A DNA stretch of 64,000 bases from Mytilus galloprovincialis. Lineage: Eukaryota > Mollusca > Bivalvia > Mytilida > Mytilidae. The notes under the pieces were generated by a model. That model was not told where the DNA came from and did no database searches. It saw nothing but the letters and a program-made list of their open reading frames with translations. Location of the stretch: assembly GCF_965363235.1 (NCBI RefSeq), contig NC_134844.1, positions 90,854,664 to 90,918,663 of the forward strand. The letters are read 5' to 3'. A program made the position numbers and the translations under genes. Shown piece by piece: positions 33,190 through 44,154 of this stretch (the first letter of the stretch is position 1; every line of letters starts with the position of its first letter).

Positions 33190-33845
33190 AGTTATCAAAG
33201 GTACCAGGATTATAATTTAATTCGCCAGACGCGCGTTTCGTCTACATAAGACTCATCTGTAACGCTCAGATCAAAATTATTATAAAGCCAAGCAAGTATA
33301 AGTTGAAGAGCATTGAGGACCAAAAATTCCAAAAAGTTGTGCCAAATACGGCTAACGTAATTTATTCCTGGAATAAGAAAATCCTTAGCTTTTAGAAAAA
33401 AATCAAAGTTTAGTAACAGGAAATGTATAAAAAATGACCATATAATTGATATCCATGTCAACACCGAAGTGCTGACTACTGGGCTGGTGAGACCCTCGGG
33501 GACGAAATGTCAATCAGCAGTTGCATCGACCCAGTGGTGTAAATAGTTATCAAAGATACCAGGATTATAATTTAATATGCCAGACGCGCGTTTTGTCTAC
33601 ATAAGACTCATCAGTGACGCTCAGATCAAATTAATTATAAAGCCAAACAAGTACAAAGCTGAAGACCATTGAGGACCAAAAATTCCAAAAAGTTGTGCCA
33701 AATACGGCTAAGGTAATCTATTCCTGGAATAGGAATAAGAAAATCCTTAGTTTTTAGAAAAAAATCAAAGTTTTGAAACAGGAAATTTATAAAAAAAAAG
33801 ACCATATAATTGATATTTATGTCAACACTGATCACACAGATCAAG
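33190..33845 (+). repeat. GACGCGCGTTTCGTCTAC-family tandem, about 355-bp unit
   Basis: Two units starting near 33200 and 33555. The order in the full unit is TACCAGGATTATAATTTAAT, GCCAGACGCGCG, GACTCATCAGTGACGCTCAG, AAAATTCCAAAAAGTTGTGC, CTAGGCTGGTGA-like and CTCGGGGA, then GCATCGACCCAGTGGTGTAA. The minus-strand open frames at 33210-33464 and 33635-33844 are parallel frames of the two units and so are repeat-derived. Confidence 0.85.
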
Positions 33846-34249
33846 TGCGATTTTTGATGGCGTCACTTATCTTGTTCTTGAGTAATGACCCTCCTTTCTA
33901 ATGTTATATGTAAGCGAGGGCACTATATCCATTATTTGGTTATATTCAGTAGTTCACAGAAGGTCTGAGTAAAATCAGAAATTTAAATTATGTTCTAATT
34001 CACTTGTTCAGACAAACATAAAGAATATATTTGCACATCGCTACTTAATTTATGAAACCTACCAGTACTTCAAACCCAAACTGTATACTCTTATCATTCT
34101 TGATATAAGATAAGAAACACATTTCTGAAATTGTCCAGCATGGTGACCATGTAATTTAATTAAACATTATACAAGCTAATTCAAGCATCATTTTACTGTC
34201 TACAAAAACATTGGATTCACTACATATGCCACGTGAAATAACGTCCACT

Positions 34250-34640
34250 AAATACACTGCAGACAGAATATCTAAAAATCTCTAGACAGAGAAATTTGTT
34301 TATTACTGAAAAATTATTACACAAGGGTTTTCGATATCACAAACTAGTCAAAACATTTACTAAATTTTATCATCGGTAGAAGGACATCATTCGTAAATAT
34401 AATTCAACATGCAGACTTCTTATACTAGCACATTCCGGTATTCCACATCCAATTTTTATGGTAATATTCTTTACAAGGCACAAAAAATGTCGACATTCAC
34501 CTCAAAAGCTAACAAAACCTTTAAACAGACTTATTAAGAAGGGATATATTTACGATACTGTTGTCAGGTCATTAAAGATTGCATATTTTGGCTTTAATAT
34601 TGATTCACTTATAGGGTCTTTCCATCAGAGATAAACACAT
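34250..34640 (+). pseudogene. Decayed retrotransposon ORF tail (copy 3)
   Basis: The longest of the three related fragments. Translation pieces in varying frames are FTKFYHR, RKYNSTCRLLILAHSGIPHP, NILYKA and LIKKGYIYDTVVRSL-like. Interrupted by stops and frame changes, no RT domain. It corresponds to the tail region seen at 24600-24830. Confidence 0.6.
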
Positions 34641-34689
34641 GTATTCTAAAATCAGTTGCTGGCATGATACGGGTTATGTTCTTCTCATA

Positions 34690-35220
34690 TATTTTATTCA
34701 TTTTTATACGTCCGTTTACGGGACATATTATGGTTGGTATACCGTTGTCCGTCCGTCGTTAACATGTTGGACATTAACTCAAAAACGCTTTAACCAATTT
34801 GCATTAAACTTTGGTGAATTGTTTATATCTTTTGACGTGAGCTCCCTTTCGTTTTTTATAAATTTTAGATTTTACGTTTCCGAGTAATGGGGTTTTTATT
34901 CATTAAAAAAGGGGGATTTTCAAGTTTTCGGACAATAAATGTAACTCAAGAATGCTTTCACCAACTTGCAAGAAATTGTGGTGAATTGTGTATATCTATT
35001 GACATGATCTCCATTTTGATTTCTATTAATTTTAGATTTTACGTTTCCAAAATACAGGGTTTTATTCATAAAAAGGGGAATTTTCCAGTTTTCGGAGAAA
35101 AACTCAAAAAAGCTTTCAGCAGTTCTTATGAAACTTTGGTGAATTGTTTATATCTATTGATGTAAGCTCCCTTTTGATTTTCATAAATTTCTAATATGAC
35201 TTTGAGAATTAATTGAACTT
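34690..35220 (+). repeat. Tandem repeat, about 155-190-bp unit (ACGGGACATATTATGGT head)
   Basis: The head is TTTTATACGTCCGTTTACGG and TTGTCCGTCCGTCG. Three units follow with AACTCAAAAACGCTTT, TTGGTGAATTGTTTATATCT, GACGTGAGCTCCC and TTTTAGATTTTACGTTTCC. The same family is at 57340-57830. Open frames across it repeat the same peptide periodically and are not genes. Confidence 0.8.
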
Positions 35221-35509
35221 TATTTGTTTATAGTCTGACAACAGATTTACTGAGTATTGCGCAACAGCACAGTGTATTGCACAACAGCAAGAAATCTTTA
35301 ATTGAATATAAATTCAATTCATATAACCAATTTCAAGTTCTTTGCTTACATTTATTCAGAAACCTATAATATGTCAAATATTTAATTTATACAATCCAAA
35401 TTCAGACCTGTATCAAGCTTGAATATTGAGAGGAGTATTGTGTTCATTTTTGCTCCAACTGTTCAGGGTTTGACCTCTGCGGGCGTAACCAGCTGCGCTC
35501 AGCGAAGCA

Positions 35510-35665
35510 GTTTATTGTTTAGGGGCCAGCTGAAGCACGCCTCCGGTTGCGGGAATTTCTCGCTGCATTGGAGACCCATTGGTGGCCTTCGGTTTATGTC
35601 TGCTCTTTGTTTGGGTTGTCTCTTTGACACATTCTCCATTTCCATTCTCAATTTTAAATATCATT
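35510..35665 (+). mobile_element. GTTGTCTCTTTGACACATTC-family repeat
   Basis: TTTAGGGGCCAGCTGAAGCA, then GCGGGAATTTCTCGCTGCAT, then GACCCATTGGTGGCCTTCGG, then GGTTGTCTCTTTGACACATT and CTCCATTTCCATTCTCAATT. Confidence 0.85.
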
Positions 35666-35937
35666 ATTAGTACACGTCAGATTGATCTCTGATTTACATA
35701 ACAATTATACACTACTGTAAATATGTCTACGCTGTAGTTAACAATGTGGTCACCGCCTAACCTCGATAACTGAAAACAAACGAGATCCTTTTCTCATATA
35801 CTACCCGCGAAATTCAAACCAGTTCTTACAATAGGTACTACTAGACTAAAACATATTACTCGTAGAGCATATATACGTCTTAATAATCTAAATGGATTTG
35901 TTGGCAAGGCAAGGTTCATTGCTGTGACGGAACTTAA

Positions 35938-36042
35938 AGGGAGCGTAGAAGACGATCAAGAAGGCGTAGACAGCAACGTGCGCTGAGAAATCTAGGTGAG
36001 ACAGTGGCTGACACGGCGACAACTGTATTGACAGACTGAGAT
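35938..36042 (+). pseudogene. Arginine-rich ORF fragment
   Basis: From 35944 the frame gives RRRRSRRRRQQRALRNLG, then ETVADTATTVLTD and TGA at 36037-36039. A TAA lies just upstream in the same frame, so only the C-terminal end survives. It looks like the basic tail of a nucleic-acid-binding protein, perhaps from a transposable element. The parent is not recognised. Confidence 0.35.
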
Positions 36043-36204
36043 ACTTGAAGGAGATCAACAAAGAAGATCCCCATGGTTATAAAAAGTTCCTCTGAGTGGA
36101 CGTTGATATGTTATGGTTGTTTTCACTGCTCTTTTCTTGAAAGTGACACCATTAACTGAGATTCGTCACCAGATTGGTACGCATGTTAGATAGAAATTTA
36201 TATA

Positions 36205-36440
36205 AATAAACTCATAATAGATGCCAGGACTAAATTTTGTACATACGCCAGACGCGCGTTTTGTCTACAAAAATCTATTCCTGAGGTAGAAAAGCTTTAG
36301 TATTTCAAAAATTAAAATTTTTGTAAACAGCTAATTTATAAATATAACCATATCAATGATAATTCATGTCAGCACAAATGTGCCGACTACTAGGCTGGTG
36401 ATACCCTCGGGGAAATAAATCTCCACCAGCAGTGGCATTA
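36205..36440 (+). repeat. GACGCGCGTTTCGTCTAC-family repeat (copy 3)
   Basis: AACTCATAATAGATGCCAGG, ACGCCAGACGCGCGTTTTG, GCCGACTACTAGGCTGGTG and ATACCCTCGGGGA, in the same order as the 33190 units but shorter. Confidence 0.8.
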
Positions 36441-36488
36441 CTTACTGTTTGTTTCATATATGTGCATATATATAGGTATTATCAGTAT

Positions 36489-36959
36489 TTTTCATAGATT
36501 TGATATCCAGAAGTTGATTGGTTAAAGACAATTTCTTTTTGGCGTATTCATGGTAACAACCCATATGTTTTTGATAAAATATATTGCAAAAAGGGGATAA
36601 AGATGTGATATATATCCCCAAATTTGGTCAAAAGTAGACTTTCAATCCTTTGGAGTGATACCTTTTCTGAAACTGTTTATATATATACATATATATATAT
36701 TATATATATAAACAGTTTCAGAAAAGGTATCACTCCAAAGGATTGAAAGTCTACTTTATATATGTATATATATAAACAGTTTCAGAAAAGGTATCACTCC
36801 AAAGGATTGAAAGTCTACTTTTGACCAAATTTGGGGATATATATCACATCTTTATCCCCTTTTTGCAATATATTTTATCAAAAACATATGGGTTGTTACC
36901 ATGGATACGCCAAAAAGAAATTGTCTTTAACCAATCAACTTCTGGATATCAAATCTATG

Positions 36960-36963
<4 letters not shown>
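36489..36963. mobile_element. 475-bp foldback element with a duplicated inner arm segment
   Basis: The outer arms (36489 to about 36690 and about 36775 to 36963) are nearly exact inverted copies starting TTTTCATAGATTTGATATCC. Between them an extra copy of the inner arm segment (AACAGTTTCAGAAAAGGTAT, 36711-36757) sits in the sense of the right arm, separated by TATATA tracts. The segment is thus present three times. The open frames at 36821-37078 lie in the arm and the following TA tract and are not credible. Confidence 0.85.
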
Positions 36964-36990
<27 letters not shown>

Positions 36991-36992
36991 CA
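36964..36992. repeat. (TA)n microsatellite
   Basis: Uninterrupted TA dinucleotide run directly after the foldback element, possibly the expanded insertion target. Confidence 0.9.
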
Positions 36993-37084
36993 AGAGATCA
37001 AATAAAAAAAACATTTGTCGTTTTTTTTGTCTCATTTTTTTTATAAAATTGCGTCAAAAAGATCGTGTGAAAAAATAGTGTTTG

Positions 37085-37155
37085 TAAACATTTGCCCCGC
37101 CGCATTTTGTGCCAGTCCAAGGTCAGGAGCCTCTGACTCTTGTTAGTCTTGTATG

Positions 37156-37196
<41 letters not shown>

Positions 37197-37400
37197 CTTT
37201 GTTCATTTATATGTTTTGGAGTTTAGATTACGTCCATTTTCAATGAACCAGTACACTTTTTATTTAGGGCCAGTTGAAGCCCGCATCCTGTTGCGAAATT
37301 TCTCGAGTTGACCCATTGGTGGGCTTCGGCTATTTTCTCTCTTTGGTCAGGTTGTTGAATCTTTTCCCCAATGTCCCCATTTCCATTCTCAATTTTTTGT
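37085..37400 (+). mobile_element. Dispersed mussel repeat with 38-bp poly-T
   Basis: It starts TTTGCCCCGCCGCATTTTG and GGTCAGGAGCCTCTGACTCT. A run of 38 T lies at 37157-37194. Then GGGCCAGTTGAAGCCCGCAT, CCCATTGGTGGGCTTCGGCT and CCATTTCCATTCTCAATT mark the GTTGTCTCTTTGACACATTC family. The poly-T may be an old retroposon tail in antisense or microsatellite growth. Confidence 0.75.
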
Positions 37401-37652
37401 TGGCCGTATGCAGTAAGTAAGTTTATTCCGAAAACCTTTGTGGATACAATGGTATTACAGAAAACAATAACAACAAAGTAACCCTCTGTCACAGCGATGG
37501 TGAAACAAGAGGTTTTCATAGAAACATTTAAACGTGTACCGGATTGCCTAAAAATGATTAATAGCAAAGCAATATATAATTTAAAGAAATAATGTTCCCT
37601 TTTGTTTTTAAAGTAGAATAACTTGGTTTCATGTTTAAAACACTGTTAATTG

Positions 37653-38635
37653 TTAGGTATTTCTTCCAGAATCGTCTGCGTTCTTTATTGTTTGGTAGTC
37701 AAATCTTGTTTGAACACATGGAAACCTTTCAAGCTGTGATATTTGAGGTTCATTTGTTGATCTTTCGTATTGGTGTGTTATATTTCTCCGCTGTATAAAA
37801 CTCAAAACATCATGTACATTTTCGTTTCCATCTCCTTCAGTGTTTGGTTTGTACAAATCACAATCAATGTACAATTTGTCTCTTTCCATACGTACTTTTC
37901 TTTTTTCTTTTCTTGCCTGTTTTGCAACTGGGTATACAGTTTTTCGTTGTTGTGCGATTTCTTTTGGAAATTGTTCTTTAACTCCGAAATATGTCTTTTA
38001 ATTTGTATCCATTTTTTAGCACAATTTCTTTGTCCTTAATTGATACAAATTTTGCTAATATCGGACGATTACCTCTGCGACCTCTTTTTTCCGAATCGAT
38101 GGACGCATACGAAGTTGACTCTTTTGTCAATATTCAACTTTTGTTTGATAAAAGAATTAAGTTTATCCTCAGTGTTTTCTTCTGGGTGAAATTCGATGCC
38201 AGTAAAGATGAGGTTGGTTTTCATAGAGCGCCACTTGAGCTCTGTCGCATCATCTTCCATATTACACAATTTAGAATCTATTTTTTCACTATGATCTTTA
38301 TGTTGTAATACTGCAGTTTCCAAGGTTGTGATGTTTGAAATGTTCTCTTTACATCGATCTACTTCTTTGTGCATTACATGACCAATGTTTTCAACGCTCC
38401 CCTCAATTTCATTGCTTTTATTCATTGCACATTCGAGGTGCTTTTCAACATAGTTAAATTTTTCGACGAGTAAATTCACCGTGGATTGCATAACATTTAT
38501 CTTCTCCATTTGCTGTTCAAATTTGACAAATCGATGCTGAAGATCTTGCACAACTTGTAATAAACTGTCAAGAATCGTAGCAGTTTTGGTGTCAAAACAG
38601 TATTCAGACATATTTTTTTTATGATAAAGTCTCAA
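37653..38635 (-). pseudogene. L1-like non-LTR retrotransposon ORF1, two frameshifts
   Basis: The first open part (38635-38069) has a long coiled coil (LLQVVQDLQHRFVKFEQQ and following) then WRSMKTNLIFTGIEF and FVCVHRFGKKR, matching the RRM-type core of L1-like ORF1 proteins. The frame breaks at an A-run (about 38083-38089), continues as NRPILAKFVSIKDKEIVLK, and breaks again near 37995. It then continues as EQFPKEIAQQRKTVYPVAK and KVRMERDKLYIDCDLY (C-terminal nucleic-acid-binding domain), ending in an unrelated-looking tail at 37653. Family knowledge: ORF1p binds element RNA. No ORF2 follows within reach, so this is a dead, truncated copy. Confidence 0.8.
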
Positions 38636-38774
38636 ATTCAGCTAAACAGCAAGTATATATATATATATTTATTTATAAGTACGTCTGAGTCAGTGACAAC
38701 CCTACAACAGATGTATCCATCGGATCGCCATCAATGATGCATGGTGATACATGGCTGTGTACATAATGTATATA

Positions 38775-38945
38775 CAACTCGTCTAAAAATCAACCCAACA
38801 ATGTTAGATCTGTAAATTTGCTTTCGCAAATTTTTGGTTCTTCCCTCGTCGGGATTCGAACCCATGCTACTGTGATATCGTGACACCAAATCGCCTGCAC
38901 TGCAGCCGTCCCGCTAGACCACACGATCACCTGGGCTCTTAAAAA
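38775..38945 (-). mobile_element. tRNA-derived SINE (copy 1)
   Basis: On the minus strand the head has an A box TGGTCTAGCGGGA near 38925 and a perfect B box GGTTCGAATCC near 38860. The body follows: ACCAAAAATTTGCGAAAGC, then TTTACAGATCTAACATTGTT and GGGTTGATTTTTAGACGAG. The sequence upstream of the head (38946-39010) is also shared with the 62718 copy, so the unit may be longer than marked. Confidence 0.85.
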
Positions 38946-39010
38946 ATAGAGCTTTCGCTGGCCGTGTGTTACCTTTCCACGTCAGTTTTAATCTAGCGGC
39001 GTACTGCAGT

Positions 39011-39354
39011 ACATGATATATAAGGCATGAAGATGTTACATATATATATGTAATTCTATATTGAGGTATACCGTTTCGAAGGCGCCATATTGAAAACAAT
39101 CTTTAGAACAATAGGATACTATTGGTGCATTGCAACGTTAGCGTCGTCAAATTGAAGATCTCGCTCAGAGAAGAATATTCTTCTCAAATTCTTAACGTTT
39201 ACCTTTATTTTTTGGATAAATTTGAATTGCTTTTTACACGAACAATCATAATATTAAATATATCTCAACTAATTCATTCAGAATAACGTAATATTCTATT
39301 TTTCGGGAGCTCAAATTTCGTGACCGTTCCTTAGCAGTACACCCGGGTCTTTCT
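39011..39354. other. Intergenic stretch without recognised genes
   Basis: AT-rich. No repeat family or coding signal was seen. Confidence 0.35.
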
Positions 39355-39450
39355 TCCTACGGTGACCTATAGTTGTTAATTTCTGTGTCATTTTGGTGTC
39401 TTGTGGAGAGTTGTCTCGTTGCAATTATACCCATCTTCATATTTTTTACT
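39355..39450 (+). mobile_element. GTTGTCTCATTGGCAATCAT-family repeat (short copy)
   Basis: CCTACGGTGACCTATAGTTG, TTTCTGTGTCATTTTGGTG, GGAGAGTTGTCTCGTTGCAA. Confidence 0.75.
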
Positions 39451-40315
39451 AAAATAATTTCTGAGCCTACGGAAAATACGGACATTCAAACAGAAAATAA
39501 CCCATTCAACGGGTGAAAAATAATCTTGATGTTCTTATAAACACACTTTGAAGGCTAAATTAATCATTAGCTTTCTAAAAATGAATTTAATTGCAAAATT
39601 ACTTTCATATATTTGAAAAATCCTCCGTGGCCAAGAGTGGCTATTTGTTCGGCTATAGCCGTACGAAGAGTGTGAGGACTATTTGTCCGGCCATTTCAGT
39701 ACGTGCACATGCCATTTTATGTGCGTGTGGACTGAGTGCGTGCAATATTATCTTGAGAAGCACCAGAGGTCGCGTGTAATCCGATCACTGATGTTGAAAT
39801 CAGAATTCGTGATAATTTATCCAGTTTTTAGAATTTGATATGCGAATACGATAGTATGAACTTATAAGAAAGATTTAATTTTATAAAAGTGACTCAAAAA
39901 TAATTGAAATCATGAGGGAAAGGGGAATTAAAGGGTAATTCATCAGATAACTAAAATTCGAAAAAATAACCGTATAAAAAGTAAAAAGTATCACAGAAGA
40001 GTATAATTGAGAAAGGCCTTTAAAGAACGGGGGCTTTACAAAGTCATGCCAACCCAATATAATTTAATTATACTCCGAAAATGAAACTTGCAATTAAGTA
40101 GCCCGAGAACTCAGTTGAAGGGATTTACACGCTCTTTGGGAGATCTTTAAGTGGGATATAGGGGTTACAAAAAGTAGATTGTAAAAAGATGGGATATGAA
40201 CTAGTATAGAGGACAACAAAGAGGAAAAAGAAAAGAAGGATGGATAAGAGGGACACCCTATGTGTATCGACCCCCCTCACCCCTTACGTAGCGCATTTCT
40301 ATGGAACACTTAATG
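39451..40315. other. AT-rich intergenic stretch
   Basis: No supported gene. A GC-richer segment at 39630-39780 (GTACGAAGAGTGTGAGGACT, GTGCGTGTGGACTGAGTGCG) is open in one frame for about 60 codons but shows no domain. Confidence 0.4.
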
Positions 40316-40319
40316 CATA

Positions 40320-41030
40320 TGTTCCAGACCGTATGAGTATTTGGACCGTACGCGTACGGTCTGACTAATATCAAGAAGTTGGTCAAGTTTATTAGATACA
40401 AAAGCATATAACAGATCAACATAACTTAACTTTCAAATTGCTTTAAAAAAGTTCAATTGTAATTGAAATAAAAACTTTATATTTAAACTATATAAAAAAT
40501 TCACGCTAATTAAATCTGTTAATCTCTTGTATTTAGCATATCGATCAGTAATACATTAATTGAATTATGATCACTGAAATTGAAGATATCGGAAGTAAAC
40601 ATAATTTGTGAGGACAATTGTTTTAGAATATTTAGCAACTTTACGAAAAATGCAGATGCAAAGGAACATGCATGAACTGCAAACATGTAAATGTAAAAAA
40701 TATTACGTTAAACTTGTGGTAGCAAGTGTCACCTTGGGAGAGAGTACCAAAATAGGATTCAGATATATAATTGAACAAATATTTAATTTCAATTGTTCCT
40801 GTGTTCATTTTATCCATCTATTTGTAATAATAAAAATTTGTAATTGAATTTGTGATAAACGTTTGTTTAAATTTAACCAATATAACCCATAAAATGTATG
40901 GTCAGCTCAAACTGGACCATACGCGTATACTTATACGGTCCGACCGTACGCGTATGGTCGGACAGTACGAGTATACGTATACGGTCCGGACCGTACGCGT
41001 ACAGTCAAAATACTCATATGGTCTGGAACA
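40320..41030. mobile_element. 711-bp TIR element with ACCGTACGCGTACGGT palindromes
   Basis: The inverted ends are about 44 bp, starting TGTTCCAGACC and ending with the exact complement GGTCTGGAACA. CATA is repeated at 40316-40319 and 41031-41034. The perfect 18-bp palindrome GACCGTACGCGTACGGTC sits in the left end, and four to five variants crowd the right end (40912-41008). The interior is AT-rich with no transposase. Confidence 0.85.
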
Positions 41031-41440
41031 CATATAAAAACATCCCTCTTGGGATTTCATAATTGAAATAATAATATTTTTCAGTGTTGTATATTTTTTT
41101 TGTGACAAATTATATAGAAATATACACGACTTTAATTCTGACTCTATGGTAAGGGGTGTATAATTATGTTCAGGGGCAGCTTCAGACATAGCAATTTTGT
41201 TTAGGACGGCCATTTGATATTCGGTGAATTTTTTTTTGGGGTGGGGGAGGGTTAAAAAATTTCATTATCACTTTATACTAAGCCGGCTTAATTTTTCGCG
41301 AGGCTTTATCGTGCATCAGTTTCTTTTCATTATTTTCAAGACGTAATACAAATACTAAAACAGAACAGAAAGTTAAGCTTGGAATAAAGAATATCAAAAT
41401 ACATATATCGCAAAAATAACTAAGCTGTTTTGTATATATA

Positions 41441-41887
41441 TAGAATGAAATTCAAAACAGTGTGGCTGTGGCCATTGATTGACACATTAAATTCATCCAT
41501 TGACTGGGACAATTTAGGTGAACGTTTGTATGTAACGACCACTGCTCACTATGTACTTTTTAAAGACACTTAAACTATGGGGTCACCAAAGGTTCTCAAC
41601 ACCTTAATAAAATAATTCGAAAAATTAATCAGAAATAACACGATGTTTTGATTTATATCAATTATATAAATCAAAACATAAAGGTTATTCCTGATTATTT
41701 TTTGGAATTATTTTATAATTAAAGGCGTTAAGAAACCTTTGGTGACCCCACAGTTTAAATGTCTATCGTAGGTACGTCGTGAACAGTGGTCGTTACAGAC
41801 AAACGTTCACGTAAATTGTCCCAGTCAATGGATGAATTTAATGTGTCAATCAATGGCCACAGCCACACTGTTTTGAATTTCATTCTA
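41441..41887. mobile_element. 447-bp near-perfect foldback MITE, TA target duplication
   Basis: Arms of about 215 bp beginning TAGAATGAAATTCAAAACAG are mirrored almost base for base, with the turn at GTTTTGATTTATAT / ATATAAATCAAAAC (41650-41685). TA flanks both ends. The inner arms hold GGTCACCAAAGGTTCTCAAC and its complement. No ORF. Confidence 0.9.
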
Positions 41888-43402
41888 TAAGCTTCACTGC
41901 AGTAGACATGCATATTTTGTCGAAATTTGGATCTTGTGCTAAATGATAAAATTTATATCCATATTATGTTTGAACCTTTGTAGTCTAGGTACATGTAATC
42001 TTTATTGTTTCTTGATTATTCTTCGTAGAAGGTCGTATGGTAACCTATAGTAGCTTAAATTCATATCATTTGATCTCTGCTTGATAATTGATCATTGACA
42101 GCTATCTACTTCTACGGGTGTGTTTAACTAAATTGACTACCCATGAGAGTCCCGTGAGTCGGCAATTTGACTATTATACCACATTTCCTTTATCTTTCTA
42201 TCAGGTTTTGGTCTATTTTGTATGCAATATTTGCCACTGAACATTAGACACTTATATATCAATCCCATCTGTCACTGTTTGTACTGTGGTGTCTTTTTCA
42301 CGTTTTTATATACCGTCTCCTATACATGTTCATGTTGAAGCTTTCTTGAGCAGAATTTTTTTTATGTGTTTCGCATTTCAAAATTAACGAATATAATTAT
42401 ATAGGCCGTTGAAAATGAAAATGAAAATTTTACGGACGTTTGTAAGATGTTCGGATAGAAGTAAGAGTCGAAGCCTTATGGGCTATAGCTAGGACATAGT
42501 ATATTGTTCCATGTTATAGTTAAACGAAAAAGAGAGCAATTAAAGTCAATCTTTTGAAAAAGATAGAGGGTCACTGTGGATTGTTAGAGAAACTTTCTAG
42601 AGTTCGCTTCGAAATTACAAAGTGTTGAAAGCAATATTTAGTGTAATTTGTTTTAAGTTCAACGGATGTGTGTACCACATTCTTAGTCATTTTATAACAT
42701 TAAAATTACATCGACCCAATATATTTGTTCGTAAATTCCATATTCTGCAAGCCATGCACTTGTCTGTCAAAATCGATTAGTGTTTTACTACGCAATGTAG
42801 GCATTTTAATTATATAATTTTAGAAATTGGCCGTTTCTTTATTAAAAATGACACATTGAATTATCATACCAAATAATTAGGTGAACAAAAATATGATAGA
42901 AACTTAAAATAGGTGCATATCCCTTGTTGATGTGTGTGAAATGTCAAATGCTTATTCAGCAAAGTGAAATTTCCTTTTAAATTTGTTACTCACTATATTT
43001 TTTTGAAACGTATACTTGTATATTTAATTTTCTGAAACCTATTCGGTTGCCTTTTCTCTGGAAAAAAAAAGGAGCTGTCATAATGGTACGTCGCTTGAAA
43101 TCCATTAAAAAATTATGATATTTTTTAGAAATAAAAGATGTAACGAATTTATCACTGAGACAGCAATCTAACAGAAAAAAATAAAAATAAAACACATGCG
43201 TTTAGAATCCATCTTCCGATATTCTGCACTGTTGGGCAACTGCCCACTAGTTCAAGCGGGTGTAAAAAGTAGTCATCAAATCTGATGGAGCGATCTTCCA
43301 TAAATTATCTTAAAAAAGCAACAACAACAAAATAGTCGATATGACGACGGTTACCAAGGTTTTGACTTGAGATTTGTTTCGAGGTTTATCAATATTGATC
43401 AT
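41888..43402. other. Intergenic stretch with one degenerate dispersed repeat
   Basis: At 42025-42195 a diverged GTTGTCTCATTGGCAATCAT-family copy is likely (GTAGAAGGTCGTATGGTAAC, then TATTATACCACATTTCCTTT). The remainder, 42200-43402, shows no supported gene. Confidence 0.45.
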
Positions 43403-43406
43403 TTAA

Positions 43407-44123
43407 GGTAGCACAATACAAAGATTTCATAACTCCAACTCCCAAGTTTTAAAATGCTGCAACTTTCTCAATAATGCTTGAAAATTTATAGAAGTGGTAG
43501 TTTTGGATAGCTAACAGATTACTCTTTCAAATTAATGCAATGTTAGTATTATGCAACAATTATGTAACCAATTATAATGTTAACTGTGTCTAAAATATTT
43601 TTCACCAAATTTCCACTTTCAAATGAAATTAGCTTCTGCATAGGTATTCCTAGAGGGTTGATTTTAGTATATGTTGTTCCTATGGCCATTATCTACAAAA
43701 GGGTGTCTCAGATTTCAGATAGAATGTATAGAACAAATTTAACACCTAATTAAACATTATCTTCTTTTATGTGGTTAGAATGTTTACATGCACTAATTAC
43801 AGATTTATGAGAGAATGGAATCCCCTAGGGACAATTTGAGACACCCTTTTGAAGCCCATGATGTGTTGATTAAGATTTCGTATATATAGTTAGAGAGATG
43901 ATAGAGCTATATTCATTCAAGTGAACTGACAGAGATTTGCCACTTATTACATAATAATTGATTACATAATGATTGTATATTAAAAATATTGCATTCATAT
44001 AAATGATTAATCTTTTATCTATCTATATATACCTCTTTTATTATTTTTTATGCATTCATAAGAAAGTTACAGCATTTTAAAGGTTAGTGATTGGAAGTAA
44101 AAAAATCTTTGTATTGTGCTACC
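43407..44123. mobile_element. 717-bp TIR element flanked by TTAA
   Basis: The ends are inverted repeats of about 75 bp starting GGTAGCACAATACAAAGATT, with TTAA at 43403-43406 and 44124-44127. Further inverted pairs lie inside (GGGTGTCTCAGAT at 43706 against TTGAGACACCC at 43840), so most of the element is symmetrical. No transposase. A TTAA target suggests piggyBac or Kolobok; the GG start fits Kolobok slightly better. Confidence 0.85.
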
Positions 44124-44154
44124 TTAACTAAGAGAAGGTTAATTAGAGATCATT

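Noticed and set aside
33210..33844. Two similar minus-strand hydrophobic frames
   Set aside because: They come from two units of the GACGCGCGTTTCGTCTAC repeat family.
34639..35165. Two plus-strand frames with similar hydrophobic peptides
   Set aside because: They are parallel frames of tandem units also found at 57340-57830.
37770..38308. Plus-strand frames opposite the ORF1 pseudogene
   Set aside because: Shadows of the minus-strand ORF1 sequence with no signals of their own.
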